Of a stretch of 64,000 nucleotides of DNA, positions 42,601 to 50,794 are shown one piece after another. Numbering within the stretch: the first letter of the stretch is position 1; every line of letters begins with the position of its first letter. Under the pieces are notes generated by a model. That model searched no databases and was not told the DNA's origin. It worked only from the letters and a program-made list of their open reading frames with translations. This stretch comes from an uncultured Bacteroidales bacterium (GTDB lineage Bacteria > Bacteroidota > Bacteroidia > Bacteroidales > CAIXZF01): contig CAIXZF010000027.1 of the NCBI GenBank assembly GCA_903923925.1, positions 1 to 64,000 on the forward strand. The letters run 5' to 3'. A program made the position numbers and the translations under genes.

Positions 42601-44103
42601 GCCATTTCAGGATATGAAGATGGTATTTACATAGATGTTAATGATACCTTCGTTAAAACATTGGAGTTTTCCAGAAACGAAATTATTGGTAATGATTCCA
42701 CAAAACTTAATGTTTTTGTGAAGCCGGAAAACAGGAGCTTAATCTACAGTGAACTAAAAGAAAGCAAAGAGGTAAAAGAAATTGAAATAGAATTCAGGGC
42801 AAAATCAGGAAAGATAATTACAGGACTTTTCTCTGCTGATTTCATATATGTAGGAAACAGGCTTTGCTTGTTAACATTGGTTGTTGATATTACAGAGCGA
42901 AAAAAAGCAGATGAAGAAACAAAAAAGGCAAGATTGGAAGCAGAAAAAGCAAACCATGCCAAGAGTGAATTTCTTTCCCGCATGAGTCATGAATTGCGTA
43001 CACCAATGAACTCTATACTTGGTTTTGCTCAATTGCTTCAGTTAGGAGAGCCTTCGAACCCTCAAAAAAAAGGACTTAATCATATTCTAAACAGCGGGAA
43101 ACACCTGCTTAATCTGATTGATGAAGTACTTGATATTTCGAGTATTGAGGCAGGTAAGTATTCTCTTTCACTTGAACCTGTGCAGATAGGTGGCATTATC
43201 AGAGAAATGATGGACGTTATTCAACCGCTTGCCACAGCCCGTAATATCAGGTTTGAATTCATATACTCTGCAGAAGATAAACAATTTGTATCTGCCGACC
43301 GGCAGAAGCTGAAACAGGTACTGCTTAATTTGCTGAACAATGCAGTAAAGTATAACCGGGAAAATGGCTTTATTATCGTTAGTACCAAATCCATTTTACA
43401 AGAGGATGGTTCTGATGTCTGTCTCCGGATTTCAATAACGGATAGTGGTTTGGGAATAGATGCTGAAAACATTCCAAAATTATTTATTCCTTTCGAGAGA
43501 ATCGGAGCCGAAAAATCCCAGGTAGAAGGTACCGGACTTGGCCTGGCTTTATCTAAGAAAATGGTTGAAACAATGGGAGGGAAAATCGGAGTTGAGAGTA
43601 TAAATGGCGAAAAGACTACTTTCTGGATTGAACTCACCCAAATTCAACATCAAATTGAAAGACCGGAAAAGGCTGGTCTAATTAAGGCCTCTGGCATTAA
43701 ACCTTCGGAAAATTCGGGCACCATATTGTATATCGAAGATAATGAATCTAATATCGAATTGGTTCGGGAGGTACTATCTATTCAACGTCCCGGCATGCAA
43801 TTAGTTACAAGTTTTACCGGGGGCGAGGCAATTGAACTGGCTGTTAATTTTAAACCCGATCTGATTCTCCTCGATCTTGATTTACCTGATATCCATGGAA
43901 GTGAAGTGTTTGAGCGATTAAAGGAAGATAAAAGAACAAATAGTATTCCTGTTATAATAATAAGTGCTGATGCAATGCCCGACCAACCAGTATCACTCTT
44001 AAATGCTGGTGTACGTCAATATCTTACAAAACCGTTCGATTTAATAAAATTTATTGAGGAAATAGATAAATGGACTGGTACACTAAATAATATCAACAAA
44101 TAA
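39655..44103 (+). CDS. multi-PAS hybrid sensor histidine kinase
   Basis: 1482 aa. Sequence order: PAS (about 20-130), PAS (140-255), GAF-like (270-440), PAS (450-560), PAS (575-685), coiled coil (688-725), PAS (735-845), PAS (855-965), PAS (970-1090), HisKA with SRMSHELRTPMN (about 1110), HATPase (DSGLGIDAEN, GTGLGLALSKK) and a receiver with LILLDLDLPD. No TM helix or signal peptide, so cytoplasmic. Repeated PAS domains suggest integration of several signals. The next gene, 13 nt away, is its probable partner. Confidence 0.9.
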   Translation: MNLQDNSKGNLTYGEELYRSLFTDNQSVMLLINPDTGEIIDANPAASSFYGWSISEICRKNISEINTLEKEDIIAEMQKAKEEKRKHFEFKHRLANGSIRDVEIYSGPILHGESTLLYSLIHDITERKLNELALKESEALYHSILQASPDNITITDLGGIILFASAKALEMFGYEQIGQFMNRNINDFIAQEDKERAVQEIVKMHQGILSGPGEYKALRFDGSIFDVEVNGEFIRNTEGIPIKMVFVVRDITERKTAEELRNQQLFYTKALNDIAECIIKNDNAVEILETANRIIGETLQLDRALIYDVSFDKNIITGLCEWLRLDHPEIAPTKGEYPIGMFLNPLTEVKNTRKFIESHSDAVNDFFKHDGSGEILHQQMNIKSLIWYPFSFYENGYYLFTLNQILEHRQWTTADIGFLESVTNQIGFALVKIKLLEELRQREEALNLAQEIAKMGSWEHNLLKNELKGSYNNDRLLGLGLNDKKENLYDYFFSLVHPDDIELLKFIQEGKFKEGETKIVSHRIILPDGTVKWLQNNIVPVFNSGKLVALQGVNIDITEIKLAEEKIRFQNERLNAIIKSMPDLIFVSDRDGNYLEYFKPEKAELLIPEEKLIGSNVNDAFDKETANLHIAKIEECLRTNTLISYEYNRKLKDKVSYFEARLISLGNDTVLRFVRDITDTKNKEKKIKELNTNLERKVEERTQQLSETNENLRKLVEERTQIYEALKESESRFSLFMDYLPALVFIKDFDSRMIYSNNAMDISLGASQWVGKSLFELFDRETAERIIEDDKKTIQTGYQIIEESFQNLNGEIHHYETQKFVIPREGREFLLGGIALDITKRKQAEELLEQTRHNYETFFNTIDDFLFVLDEQGNMIHTNNTVINRLEYTTEELLSKSVLMVHPAERREEAGRIVGEMLAGTSDYCPVPLVTKSGKEISVETRVKPGFWDGKAVIFGVSKDVSQLVISEEKFSRAFHSSSALMAISGYEDGIYIDVNDTFVKTLEFSRNEIIGNDSTKLNVFVKPENRSLIYSELKESKEVKEIEIEFRAKSGKIITGLFSADFIYVGNRLCLLTLVVDITERKKADEETKKARLEAEKANHAKSEFLSRMSHELRTPMNSILGFAQLLQLGEPSNPQKKGLNHILNSGKHLLNLIDEVLDISSIEAGKYSLSLEPVQIGGIIREMMDVIQPLATARNIRFEFIYSAEDKQFVSADRQKLKQVLLNLLNNAVKYNRENGFIIVSTKSILQEDGSDVCLRISITDSGLGIDAENIPKLFIPFERIGAEKSQVEGTGLGLALSKKMVETMGGKIGVESINGEKTTFWIELTQIQHQIERPEKAGLIKASGIKPSENSGTILYIEDNESNIELVREVLSIQRPGMQLVTSFTGGEAIELAVNFKPDLILLDLDLPDIHGSEVFERLKEDKRTNSIPVIIISADAMPDQPVSLLNAGVRQYLTKPFDLIKFIEEIDKWTGTLNNINK

Positions 44104-44115
44104 TTTAGAAAATTC

Positions 44116-45306
44116 ATGAATAACCCAACGTTAAAAGACGCAAATATACTGATAGTTGACGATCAGCAGGCTAATATTGATATACTGGAAGGCCTTCTCG
44201 AATTTCAGGGATTTACGAATATAAAAACTGTAACCGATCCAAGAGAAGTAGTGCCGCTGTTTAAAAGCTTTGATCCGGATTTGATTTTGTTAGATTTAAC
44301 AATGCCACATCTAACTGGTTTTGAAGTAATGCAGCAATTAAAAGCATTGGTTCCTGAGGAGACTTTCATGCCAATACTGGTGCTAACAGCTGATATTAGC
44401 ATTGAAACCAAACAACAGGCACTGGCAGGAGGTGCCAGCGACTTTCTTTCTAAACCCTTCGATTTAGTTGAGGTTGGATTAAGGATCAGAAATTTGCTCT
44501 ATACGAGTTACCTGGTAAACCAATTGGAAAATCAGAATGCAATTTTGGAGGAGAAAGTTAAAGAAAGAACAATAAACCTTGAAAAAGCAAATAAAGAACT
44601 TGACAAGGCAAATAAAGAACTGAGCGTACTTGATCAGGCTAAGCTTGATTTCCTTCAATTAATCAGTCATGAGATACGGACTCCTCTCAATGGCATCCTT
44701 GGTTTTACTGATTTACTCCGCTCTGAAATCCAGTCTGCCGAACTGCAGGAATATCTCGACTATCTCGAATCTTCTGCTAAAAGATTAGAAACGTTTTCAT
44801 ATAAAGCATTAAAAATTACGGAATTACGAACTAAAAAATTTAATTTAAAAATAGAACAGGTTTCTTTAAACGATCTTTTCAATACTGCACACAAATTTCT
44901 CCTCGACAAAATTGAGGCAAGCAATATTAATATTATTTTTCAGAAGGATGAATCTTTTGATGAATTAGTGTGCGACTGGGATTTGGTAAAAATCTGCTTT
45001 GAATGCATTATAGATAATGCTGTAAAATATTCGCCACCCGGCGGAGATGTAATAGTTAAAACAAGCATGTTAGGAGAGGCCATCGTTTGTGAATTTTTTG
45101 ATAGCGGTTCAGGCTTTTCTGAAAATGCTCTCGAAAATCTGTTTCGCCTCTTTGGTTTAGGCGATGAGCATATCGATCAAAACACAGGATTGAACCTGGC
45201 TTTAGTCAAATTGATTATGGAGGTGCACAATGGTGAGATAGAGATTATTAATAACCTGCCAAAGGGCTCAATTGTGCGATTGATTTTCAACGCCAGAACT
45301 CCTTAA
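44116..45306 (+). CDS. receiver-histidine kinase protein partnered with the hybrid kinase
   Basis: 396 aa. Receiver domain first (phosphoacceptor Asp in LILLDLTMPH), then a coiled coil (about 140-175, KANKELDKANKEL repeats), HisKA with QLISHEIRTPLNGILG, and an HATPase with DNAVKYSPPGGD and NTGLNLALVKL. This receiver-first order is typical of phosphorelay proteins. No output domain, so it probably passes phosphate on. Its 3' end overlaps the convergent AlgJ-like gene by 39 bp. Confidence 0.88.
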   Translation: MNNPTLKDANILIVDDQQANIDILEGLLEFQGFTNIKTVTDPREVVPLFKSFDPDLILLDLTMPHLTGFEVMQQLKALVPEETFMPILVLTADISIETKQQALAGGASDFLSKPFDLVEVGLRIRNLLYTSYLVNQLENQNAILEEKVKERTINLEKANKELDKANKELSVLDQAKLDFLQLISHEIRTPLNGILGFTDLLRSEIQSAELQEYLDYLESSAKRLETFSYKALKITELRTKKFNLKIEQVSLNDLFNTAHKFLLDKIEASNINIIFQKDESFDELVCDWDLVKICFECIIDNAVKYSPPGGDVIVKTSMLGEAIVCEFFDSGSGFSENALENLFRLFGLGDEHIDQNTGLNLALVKLIMEVHNGEIEIINNLPKGSIVRLIFNARTP

Positions 45307-46464
45307 CAATTTAAGTTCACTTTTCCCCCTGGCCTGGTAATCCAGCATCGAGTCTGTGAAAGATTCCAACACTAAGAACAAAACAATATCAGGCTTCTCC
45401 TTTTCGATGATTTCCGGGTTCAGTTTGTATTCCCAGGCATCAAAAATGCTGACAGTCTCCCGGAAATGTTCTTTCAGAAACTGGGTGATGTAATATCCAA
45501 ACGAATCGCGTATTATAAGAATTTTCAGGGAGCGGGGATCGCCGTTACTGTAACGCTCCTCGTAGGATGCAGGATAATTGAACGAGGCAGGCGGTTTGTA
45601 AATTTCGTTGGTATCGACTTTTGTGTGGTTATGACTCTTTCGTGTATATGTATATTCAAGTTCACCACATCCATTTGCCAGGAACAGCATTTTGCTCAGG
45701 TTGCCTGAGAGGCGCGGCTTACGGCTGATAGAATAATCGCTGAACTTTAACATTTTACCAACGGCCGGGAAATCTTTCTGAAGGGAATCAATCAACAGCT
45801 GGTAGGCCATAAAAGCTCCGTTGTAATTCCAGTGATTATCACCCTTATAAAATACAGGAAACGTATCGCTCTTCGCAAGGATCAGGGCTTTCCGGAAATC
45901 CAGAACATGCATCCCCTTTCCTTTCATGTAATTTGCAAACTGATCCGTGCGGCTTTCAGAATTTACCTGCTTAAGGTTTAAAGGAAGATATTCCGGATAT
46001 ACTGAATATTTTACCGGAGTTATGGCATAATACATTTTAGCGCGATGCGATTCGATAAACTTTTGCCGGTATCTCATTTCTTCAAGCATACTCTGAAGCT
46101 CAGTTTCTGTAAATCGATTTACACCCCTGTAAACTTCAATCTCGTGCCCGGTGTTATAGAGCCAGTTATCCTTCCCAATTATTACATAGGATGGAATCGG
46201 AGATTGCTGCAAAACATGAATGTCGAAATACATCTTGTTGTTCAGCAGAAGATTCCGGAACGAAAAATGATCATTTACCCAACTGTCGAATGCCGGGGCA
46301 AAAGAATCAGGAACATTTTTCCGGATGTCGGGGAAAGCAGCGAGCTTTCGGTTTTCATTTGCCGACATATCCGGAAATCCATGGAAAAACAGATTCCATC
46401 CCGGAAGTATAAACAACACACATAGTGCTCCTATAAATGTAATATTTCTGCTTTTCTTTTTCAA
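45268..46464 (-). CDS. AlgJ/AlgX-like O-acetyltransferase partner (SGNH/DHHW fold)
   Basis: 398 aa. N-terminal hydrophobic anchor (about 8-28). The core has SGNH-like motifs: KGDNHWNYNGA (Asp-His pair) and IIRDSFGYY (Ser). The gene starts at TTG (46464) overlapping the TGA of the MBOAT gene (TTTGA), so translation is coupled. With AlgI-type MBOATs, such proteins move acetyl groups onto exopolysaccharide in the periplasm. No polymerase or polysaccharide genes are adjacent. Confidence 0.85.
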   Translation of the reverse strand: MKKKSRNITFIGALCVLFILPGWNLFFHGFPDMSANENRKLAAFPDIRKNVPDSFAPAFDSWVNDHFSFRNLLLNNKMYFDIHVLQQSPIPSYVIIGKDNWLYNTGHEIEVYRGVNRFTETELQSMLEEMRYRQKFIESHRAKMYYAITPVKYSVYPEYLPLNLKQVNSESRTDQFANYMKGKGMHVLDFRKALILAKSDTFPVFYKGDNHWNYNGAFMAYQLLIDSLQKDFPAVGKMLKFSDYSISRKPRLSGNLSKMLFLANGCGELEYTYTRKSHNHTKVDTNEIYKPPASFNYPASYEERYSNGDPRSLKILIIRDSFGYYITQFLKEHFRETVSIFDAWEYKLNPEIIEKEKPDIVLFLVLESFTDSMLDYQARGKSELKLLRSSGVENQSHN

Positions 46465-47951
46465 AACCTGATATAAATAAACGGATTGTAACCTCCACGC
46501 AATAGTTCTGCAACGGCAAAATAAAACAAAATAAGTAAGCTTATTGCCAGGACAGCTCTGTAAATTTGTTTGAGTTGTTTGTTTCTTTTTCCTTTAGTCC
46601 CGATTATCATCTTCCAGATTTTCATCCTGAGAAAATTAAGCAATCCGGATGCACCGGCAATTCCAGCAATTCCTGAGATCACAAAACCTGGTGTTACATA
46701 GCGGTAATATTCGAACTCACCGGAATTTATACCATTTATCCCAAGCATTCCTTTAACTACTCCAAAAGCCTCCTGAAAGGTGGCAGCCCTGAAGAAAATC
46801 CATGCCAGCATCACAATCAGTATGGTATAAATATGCCTTAGTGGTCTCCATAATTTCCGCATTTTTTTCTCAAGTCCCAGCTGCTCCATAACAAGAAAAG
46901 CACCATAAATCAACCCCCAGACTATAAATGTCCAGCTCGCACCATGCCACAAGCCAACAAGGAACCAGGTTATGCTGATGCCGAAAATATAGATCAGCTT
47001 TTCTGATTTTATACCGAAGTAGGATTGCGCAGGCATTCTTCTGCTGAAAGATAAAGCTAATGGCAGAAAAAGGTAATCTCTGAACCAGCTGGTAAGCGTC
47101 ATATGCCAGCGTCTCCAGAAGTCACGGACCGAACGGGCCATGTAGGGATAATTAAAGTTTTCCGGTGTTCTGAAGCCAAGGATGGCTGCCAGTCCGATAG
47201 CCATATCCGAATATCCCGAGAAATCGTAATAAATCTGAAGCGTATATGCGATTACTCCCAGCCAGGCTGTAGTGAGCGTTAACTCCGCCGGCGATAGCTT
47301 GAAAACAGCATCCGCTACAAGTCCGAAACTATTGGCCAGCAGAACTTTTTTAATCAGACCAAACAGAAACCTCTGTAACCCATTGGAAATAATGGATAGC
47401 CTGGCGTTAGCCTTTACTGCCGGAATAAAAAAATCGCGGTAGCGGACAATTGGACCGGCACTAAGCTGAGGGAAAAAGGAAATATACAAGGCCATGGAAG
47501 TCAGGCTTTTCTGAACTTCTATCTTCCCTTTGAACAATTCAATATGATACGAAAGAATCCGGAACGTATAAAACGAAATACCGAGGGGCAGGAAAAAATC
47601 GGGCATCTTGAGAGCTTTCATGCCGAAAAGGCTTGAAAAACTGTTAAAATTGGAGGCCAGAAAACCTGAATATTTGAAAATAAGCAGCATCCCCAGATTC
47701 ACAACTATTGCAATTATAAAATAGGGTCGTTTCCCTGATTTCTCCTTTTGCTGATGCATCATCAACCCAAGCTGATAGTTAATCAGGATTGAAAAGAGTA
47801 CTACCAGTAAAAAACTTATGCTCGCCCAGGCAAGAAAAATAAAACCGCCGATAAGGATATACAGTTTTTTAACCCTGCCTGGCAAAAGAAAATAGATGCC
47901 AAGAAAAACAGGAAGGAAAACAAATAAAAATGTAATTGAATTAAAGAGCAC
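46461..47951 (-). CDS. AlgI-like MBOAT O-acyltransferase
   Basis: 496 aa with about eleven TM helices; starts at GTG 47951 (LFNSITFLFVFLPVF pattern). The MBOAT signature FWRRWHMTLTSWFRDYLFLPL and the catalytic-type histidine in LWHGASWTFIVWG are present. AlgI family members transfer acyl groups across the inner membrane to a partner for polysaccharide O-acetylation. It is translationally coupled to the AlgJ-like gene. Confidence 0.9.
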   Translation of the reverse strand: MLFNSITFLFVFLPVFLGIYFLLPGRVKKLYILIGGFIFLAWASISFLLVVLFSILINYQLGLMMHQQKEKSGKRPYFIIAIVVNLGMLLIFKYSGFLASNFNSFSSLFGMKALKMPDFFLPLGISFYTFRILSYHIELFKGKIEVQKSLTSMALYISFFPQLSAGPIVRYRDFFIPAVKANARLSIISNGLQRFLFGLIKKVLLANSFGLVADAVFKLSPAELTLTTAWLGVIAYTLQIYYDFSGYSDMAIGLAAILGFRTPENFNYPYMARSVRDFWRRWHMTLTSWFRDYLFLPLALSFSRRMPAQSYFGIKSEKLIYIFGISITWFLVGLWHGASWTFIVWGLIYGAFLVMEQLGLEKKMRKLWRPLRHIYTILIVMLAWIFFRAATFQEAFGVVKGMLGINGINSGEFEYYRYVTPGFVISGIAGIAGASGLLNFLRMKIWKMIIGTKGKRNKQLKQIYRAVLAISLLILFYFAVAELLRGGYNPFIYIRF

Positions 47952-47985
47952 TTTTCAAGGTTTCAGAGAACTTTCACGAAATTAA

Positions 47986-48267
47986 CTATTTGGCTACCTT
48001 GCAATTGGGAACAGATCCGATATGTTTTTTCGACCAGCTTCCGGCTTTTTTCTTGTCTTTTTTCATTCTTTTACGGGTATCTTTTGTCTGTATCGACTGA
48101 TGCCGCTTTATCGCCTTATCGTACTGAGCTATCGTTTCTTTTTGCTTTGAAGCTTTCGTTGCACTGATTTTATCAATACTCTTGCTCACAGGCGACTGCG
48201 ACCGGCAGGAAGTTAAACCAAGCAGAATGATAAAGAGAAATAGTCCGGAGATTTTAAGAATGTTCAT
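47986..48267 (-). CDS. small basic lipoprotein
   Basis: 93 aa from ATG 48267. Lipoprotein signal MNILKISGLFLFIILLGLTSC, then a highly basic, helical chain (Lys/Arg over 25 percent; DTRKRMKKDKKKAGSWSKKH). Diverges from 48365-48814. A longer upstream reading frame exists but has no signal. Function unknown; it may bind acidic surface polymers. Confidence 0.65.
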   Translation of the reverse strand: MNILKISGLFLFIILLGLTSCRSQSPVSKSIDKISATKASKQKETIAQYDKAIKRHQSIQTKDTRKRMKKDKKKAGSWSKKHIGSVPNCKVAK

Positions 48268-48364
48268 ATCTTTGTATTCCCACTGGAATCCATTTAATTC
48301 AGAAATAATATCCTTGTTTAAACGTTGTAAAAATACGGTTTCCGTCGACATAATATCTTCAAAA

Positions 48365-48814
48365 ATGCTAAAAAGGAATAACAGGATATTGTTAATTATT
48401 ATTGTAAGCTGCCTGTCGATGGTTTTTGCATGTAAAAAGGATAAGGCTTCTGATCCAATTCCATATGCCTATATAAATTTCGTGGTTTATCCCAATTCAA
48501 CAGTATGGCTTGAATTAAATGCTGTGGGTGGTTACGCCTACGTAAGTGCTGATCCTCCAAGTAAAGGTGTTATCATATACCGTTATGGGCCCGAGGAATT
48601 TGTTGCATTAGAGCGCACCTGTCCACATAACCCCTACGATAATTGCGCCACTGGTCCGGTAAAGGTCGAAAAAGGAGGTTCAACAGCCGTTGACTCCTGC
48701 TGTATGTCGCGGTTTATTCTGCTCGACGGAAGTGTTTTCCAGGGACCATCATCCTATCCTCTGCGCACCTATCACACCTCCTACGACGGTAATGCCCTGA
48801 GAGTATATAATTAG
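48365..48814 (+). CDS. lipoprotein with degenerate Rieske-like fold
   Basis: 149 aa from ATG 48365. Lipoprotein signal (LLIIIVSCLSMVFAC), then a Rieske-like pattern: LERTCPHNP gives the first Cys-x-His, and VDSCCMSRFILLDGSVFQGPSSYPLRTY follows the second-loop shape, but the Cys-x2-His is replaced by CCMS, so the second His is missing. It may bind no 2Fe-2S cluster. Function unknown. Confidence 0.7.
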   Translation: MLKRNNRILLIIIVSCLSMVFACKKDKASDPIPYAYINFVVYPNSTVWLELNAVGGYAYVSADPPSKGVIIYRYGPEEFVALERTCPHNPYDNCATGPVKVEKGGSTAVDSCCMSRFILLDGSVFQGPSSYPLRTYHTSYDGNALRVYN

Positions 48815-48824
48815 GATTATTTTT

Positions 48825-48956
48825 TTATGCTATCCAGTTGAGAGAAAAATTATCGGCTTCTTCCTCCTTAATTTTTTCTGCATCAGAGTAATCAATATTT
48901 TCAAGACTGATGAATTTTTTTCCATGTAACAAAATATGGCCAGCCTCGTGATCCAC
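48825..48956 (-). pseudogene. remnant of an ImmA/IrrE-type metallopeptidase (antitoxin C-terminus)
   Basis: The minus-strand frame ending at TAA 48825-48827 reads VDHEAGHILLHGKKF, then about 30 more residues including KIKEEEADNF. HEAGHILLHG is the HExxH zinc motif of ImmA/IrrE peptidases and EEEADNF the family's downstream conserved helix. The frame is closed upstream by TAA (48957-48959), so only the C-terminal third survives. Confidence 0.7.
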
Positions 48957-48989
48957 TTATTGGTGTATTTGGTAATGTGCAGTTTAGAT

Positions 48990-49160
48990 TTAAATGGGAA
49001 TTGGTTTTTGCATAGGTTCAAATATCAATCGATAGGGTTGATCAAGATCATAAGCCCATTGCCCCTTGCGTTTTCAAGTAAGTTCATGAAAATTACCCGG
49101 CAAGTTTCGCATGAAAATACAATACTGCTTCAATTTGCCACAGCGCAGCGACCTGAAAAG
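48990..49160 (-). pseudogene. remnant of a HigB/RelE-type toxin
   Basis: Minus-strand frame from 49112: MRNLPGNFHELT, an in-frame TGA, then KGQWAYDLDQPYRLIFEP and a stop at 48990-48992. This is the HigB/RelE core (LPG-HEL, WA-DL-PYRLIFEP). More degraded matching frame extends to about 49160. It lies upstream of the ImmA remnant, in the usual toxin-first order, so both are parts of one decayed toxin-antitoxin locus. Confidence 0.7.
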
Positions 49161-49190
49161 TGGATGAAACCTGCGGAAGATAATGAATTC

Positions 49191-50606
49191 CTAGTACCTG
49201 TAATGTTCAGCCTTGTAAGGACCTTCAACCGGTACGCTGATGTATTCTGCCTGTTCCGGAGTAAGCTCTGTTAACTTAACCCCTAACTGCTCAAGGTGGA
49301 GGCGTGCCACTTCTTCGTCGAGTTTTTTCGACAAACGGTAAACACCAACTTCATAATTGTTCTCCCAGAGATCAAGCTGTGCCAGGGTTTGGTTGGTGAA
49401 AGAGTTGCTCATAACAAAGGATGGGTGACCCGTTCCGCAACCAAGATTTACGAGGCGGCCTTCAGCCAGAAGAAATATTGCATGTCCATCAGGGAAAGTA
49501 TATTTGTCAACCTGTGGTTTAATGTTCAGCAGTTCAACGCCAGGGAAATTAACAAGCTGATCAACCTGTATTTCATTGTCGAAATGACCAATATTGCAAA
49601 CAATGCTCTGATCTTTCATTTTATTCAGGTGATCAATTGTAATCACATCCTTGTTGCCTGTTGTGGTTACATAGATGTTACCTTCGGCAAGTGCTTCCTC
49701 GATAGTGGTAACCTGGAAACCTTCCATGGCAGCCTGCAGCGCGCAGATCGGGTCGATTTCGGTAACAATTACACGGGCACCATAGGAGCGCATTGAGCGG
49801 GCACAACCTTTTCCAACATCACCATAACCAAGCACAACTACAACTTTCCCGGCAATCATAACATCAGTGGCACGTTTAATACCATCAGCAAGTGATTCCT
49901 GGCAGCCATAAAGGTTATCGAATTTCGATTTGGTAACACTGTCGTTTACATTGATAGCAGGAACAAGTAATTCACCTCTTTCCATCATCTGGTAAAGTCT
50001 GTGAACACCAGTAGTGGTTTCTTCGGAAACACCTTTCCACTCAGCTACTATCTTGTGCCATTTCTGATTATCTTCAACAAATGCAGCATTTAAAGTATTC
50101 AGGATTACGCCTTCTTCTGTATTTGAAGGTGTAGCATTTAACAGATCTGGATTATTTTCAGCCTGGAAGCCCTTATGAATCATCAGGGTTGCATCGCCAC
50201 CATCGTCAACAATAAGGTTTGGACCCTTATCGCCGGGGAAAGTAAGTGCCTGCATTGTACACCACCAGTATTCTTCGAGGCTTTCGCCTTTCCAGGCAAA
50301 AACGGGGATGCCTGCTTCAGCAATTGCAGCAGCTGCATGATCCTGTGTTGAGAAAATATTGCAGCTTGCCCATCTTACGTCTGCACCAAGTTCTGTAAGA
50401 GTTTCAATCAGTACAGCCGTTTGAATGGTCATATGAAGTGAACCCGAAATTCTCACTCCTTTCAATGGTTTTGCAGCAGCATACCTTCTGCGGATAGCCA
50501 TCAGTCCCGGCATTTCCATTTCAGCAATGTCGATTTCTTTTCTTCCCCAATCTGCGAGGGTAATATCCTTAACTTTATAGTTGGTCATTGTTTCTGTAAT
50601 TTGCAT
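49191..50606 (-). CDS. ahcY: adenosylhomocysteinase (S-adenosylhomocysteine hydrolase)
   Basis: 471 aa, full length. NAD-binding motif [15 protein letters not shown], substrate residues [13 protein letters not shown] and [12 protein letters not shown]-terminal [10 protein letters not shown] with the conserved Lys-x-x-x-Tyr-Arg-Tyr. It splits S-adenosylhomocysteine to adenosine and homocysteine, which MetH then remethylates. It diverges from metH; a TACCTTTG -7 element at 50664-50671 on this strand serves it. Either ATG 50606 or 50588 is the start. Confidence 0.97.
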   Translation of the reverse strand: MQITETMTNYKVKDITLADWGRKEIDIAEMEMPGLMAIRRRYAAAKPLKGVRISGSLHMTIQTAVLIETLTELGADVRWASCNIFSTQDHAAAAIAEAGIPVFAWKGESLEEYWWCTMQALTFPGDKGPNLIVDDGGDATLMIHKGFQAENNPDLLNATPSNTEEGVILNTLNAAFVEDNQKWHKIVAEWKGVSEETTTGVHRLYQMMERGELLVPAINVNDSVTKSKFDNLYGCQESLADGIKRATDVMIAGKVVVVLGYGDVGKGCARSMRSYGARVIVTEIDPICALQAAMEGFQVTTIEEALAEGNIYVTTTGNKDVITIDHLNKMKDQSIVCNIGHFDNEIQVDQLVNFPGVELLNIKPQVDKYTFPDGHAIFLLAEGRLVNLGCGTGHPSFVMSNSFTNQTLAQLDLWENNYEVGVYRLSKKLDEEVARLHLEQLGVKLTELTPEQAEYISVPVEGPYKAEHYRY

Positions 50607-50663
50607 TATTTATGCGGTTTATAAAGGCAAAATGCCCTCTTATACAATAATTTTAAGCGGGTG

Positions 50664-50772
50664 CAAAGGTATGAATTAAAGTAATTGATAAGATATGTTT
50701 ATTAAAAATTTGAACTATCTAAGCTTAAAATGGTTAACAATTAGTAAGCATCAATATTCATACGTAATTTTG
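50664..50772. promoter_or_regulatory. divergent ahcY-metH promoter region
   Basis: Minus-strand TACCTTTG (50671-50664) lies 58 nt before ahcY. Plus-strand TAATTTTG (50765-50772) lies 23 nt before metH. Both fit TAnnTTTG. The -33 elements are weak. No SAM or cobalamin riboswitch was recognised. Confidence 0.5.
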
Positions 50773-50794
50773 TTGATTCTTTGAAGGGAAAAAT

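Noticed and set aside
48936-49274. Plus-strand ORF overlapping the ahcY end
   Set aside because: It runs antisense to the toxin remnant and into ahcY; no start signal and no family resemblance.
50607-50794. SAM, SAH or cobalamin riboswitch in the ahcY-metH gap
   Set aside because: No conserved core, B12 box or kink-turn could be found; only promoter-like elements.
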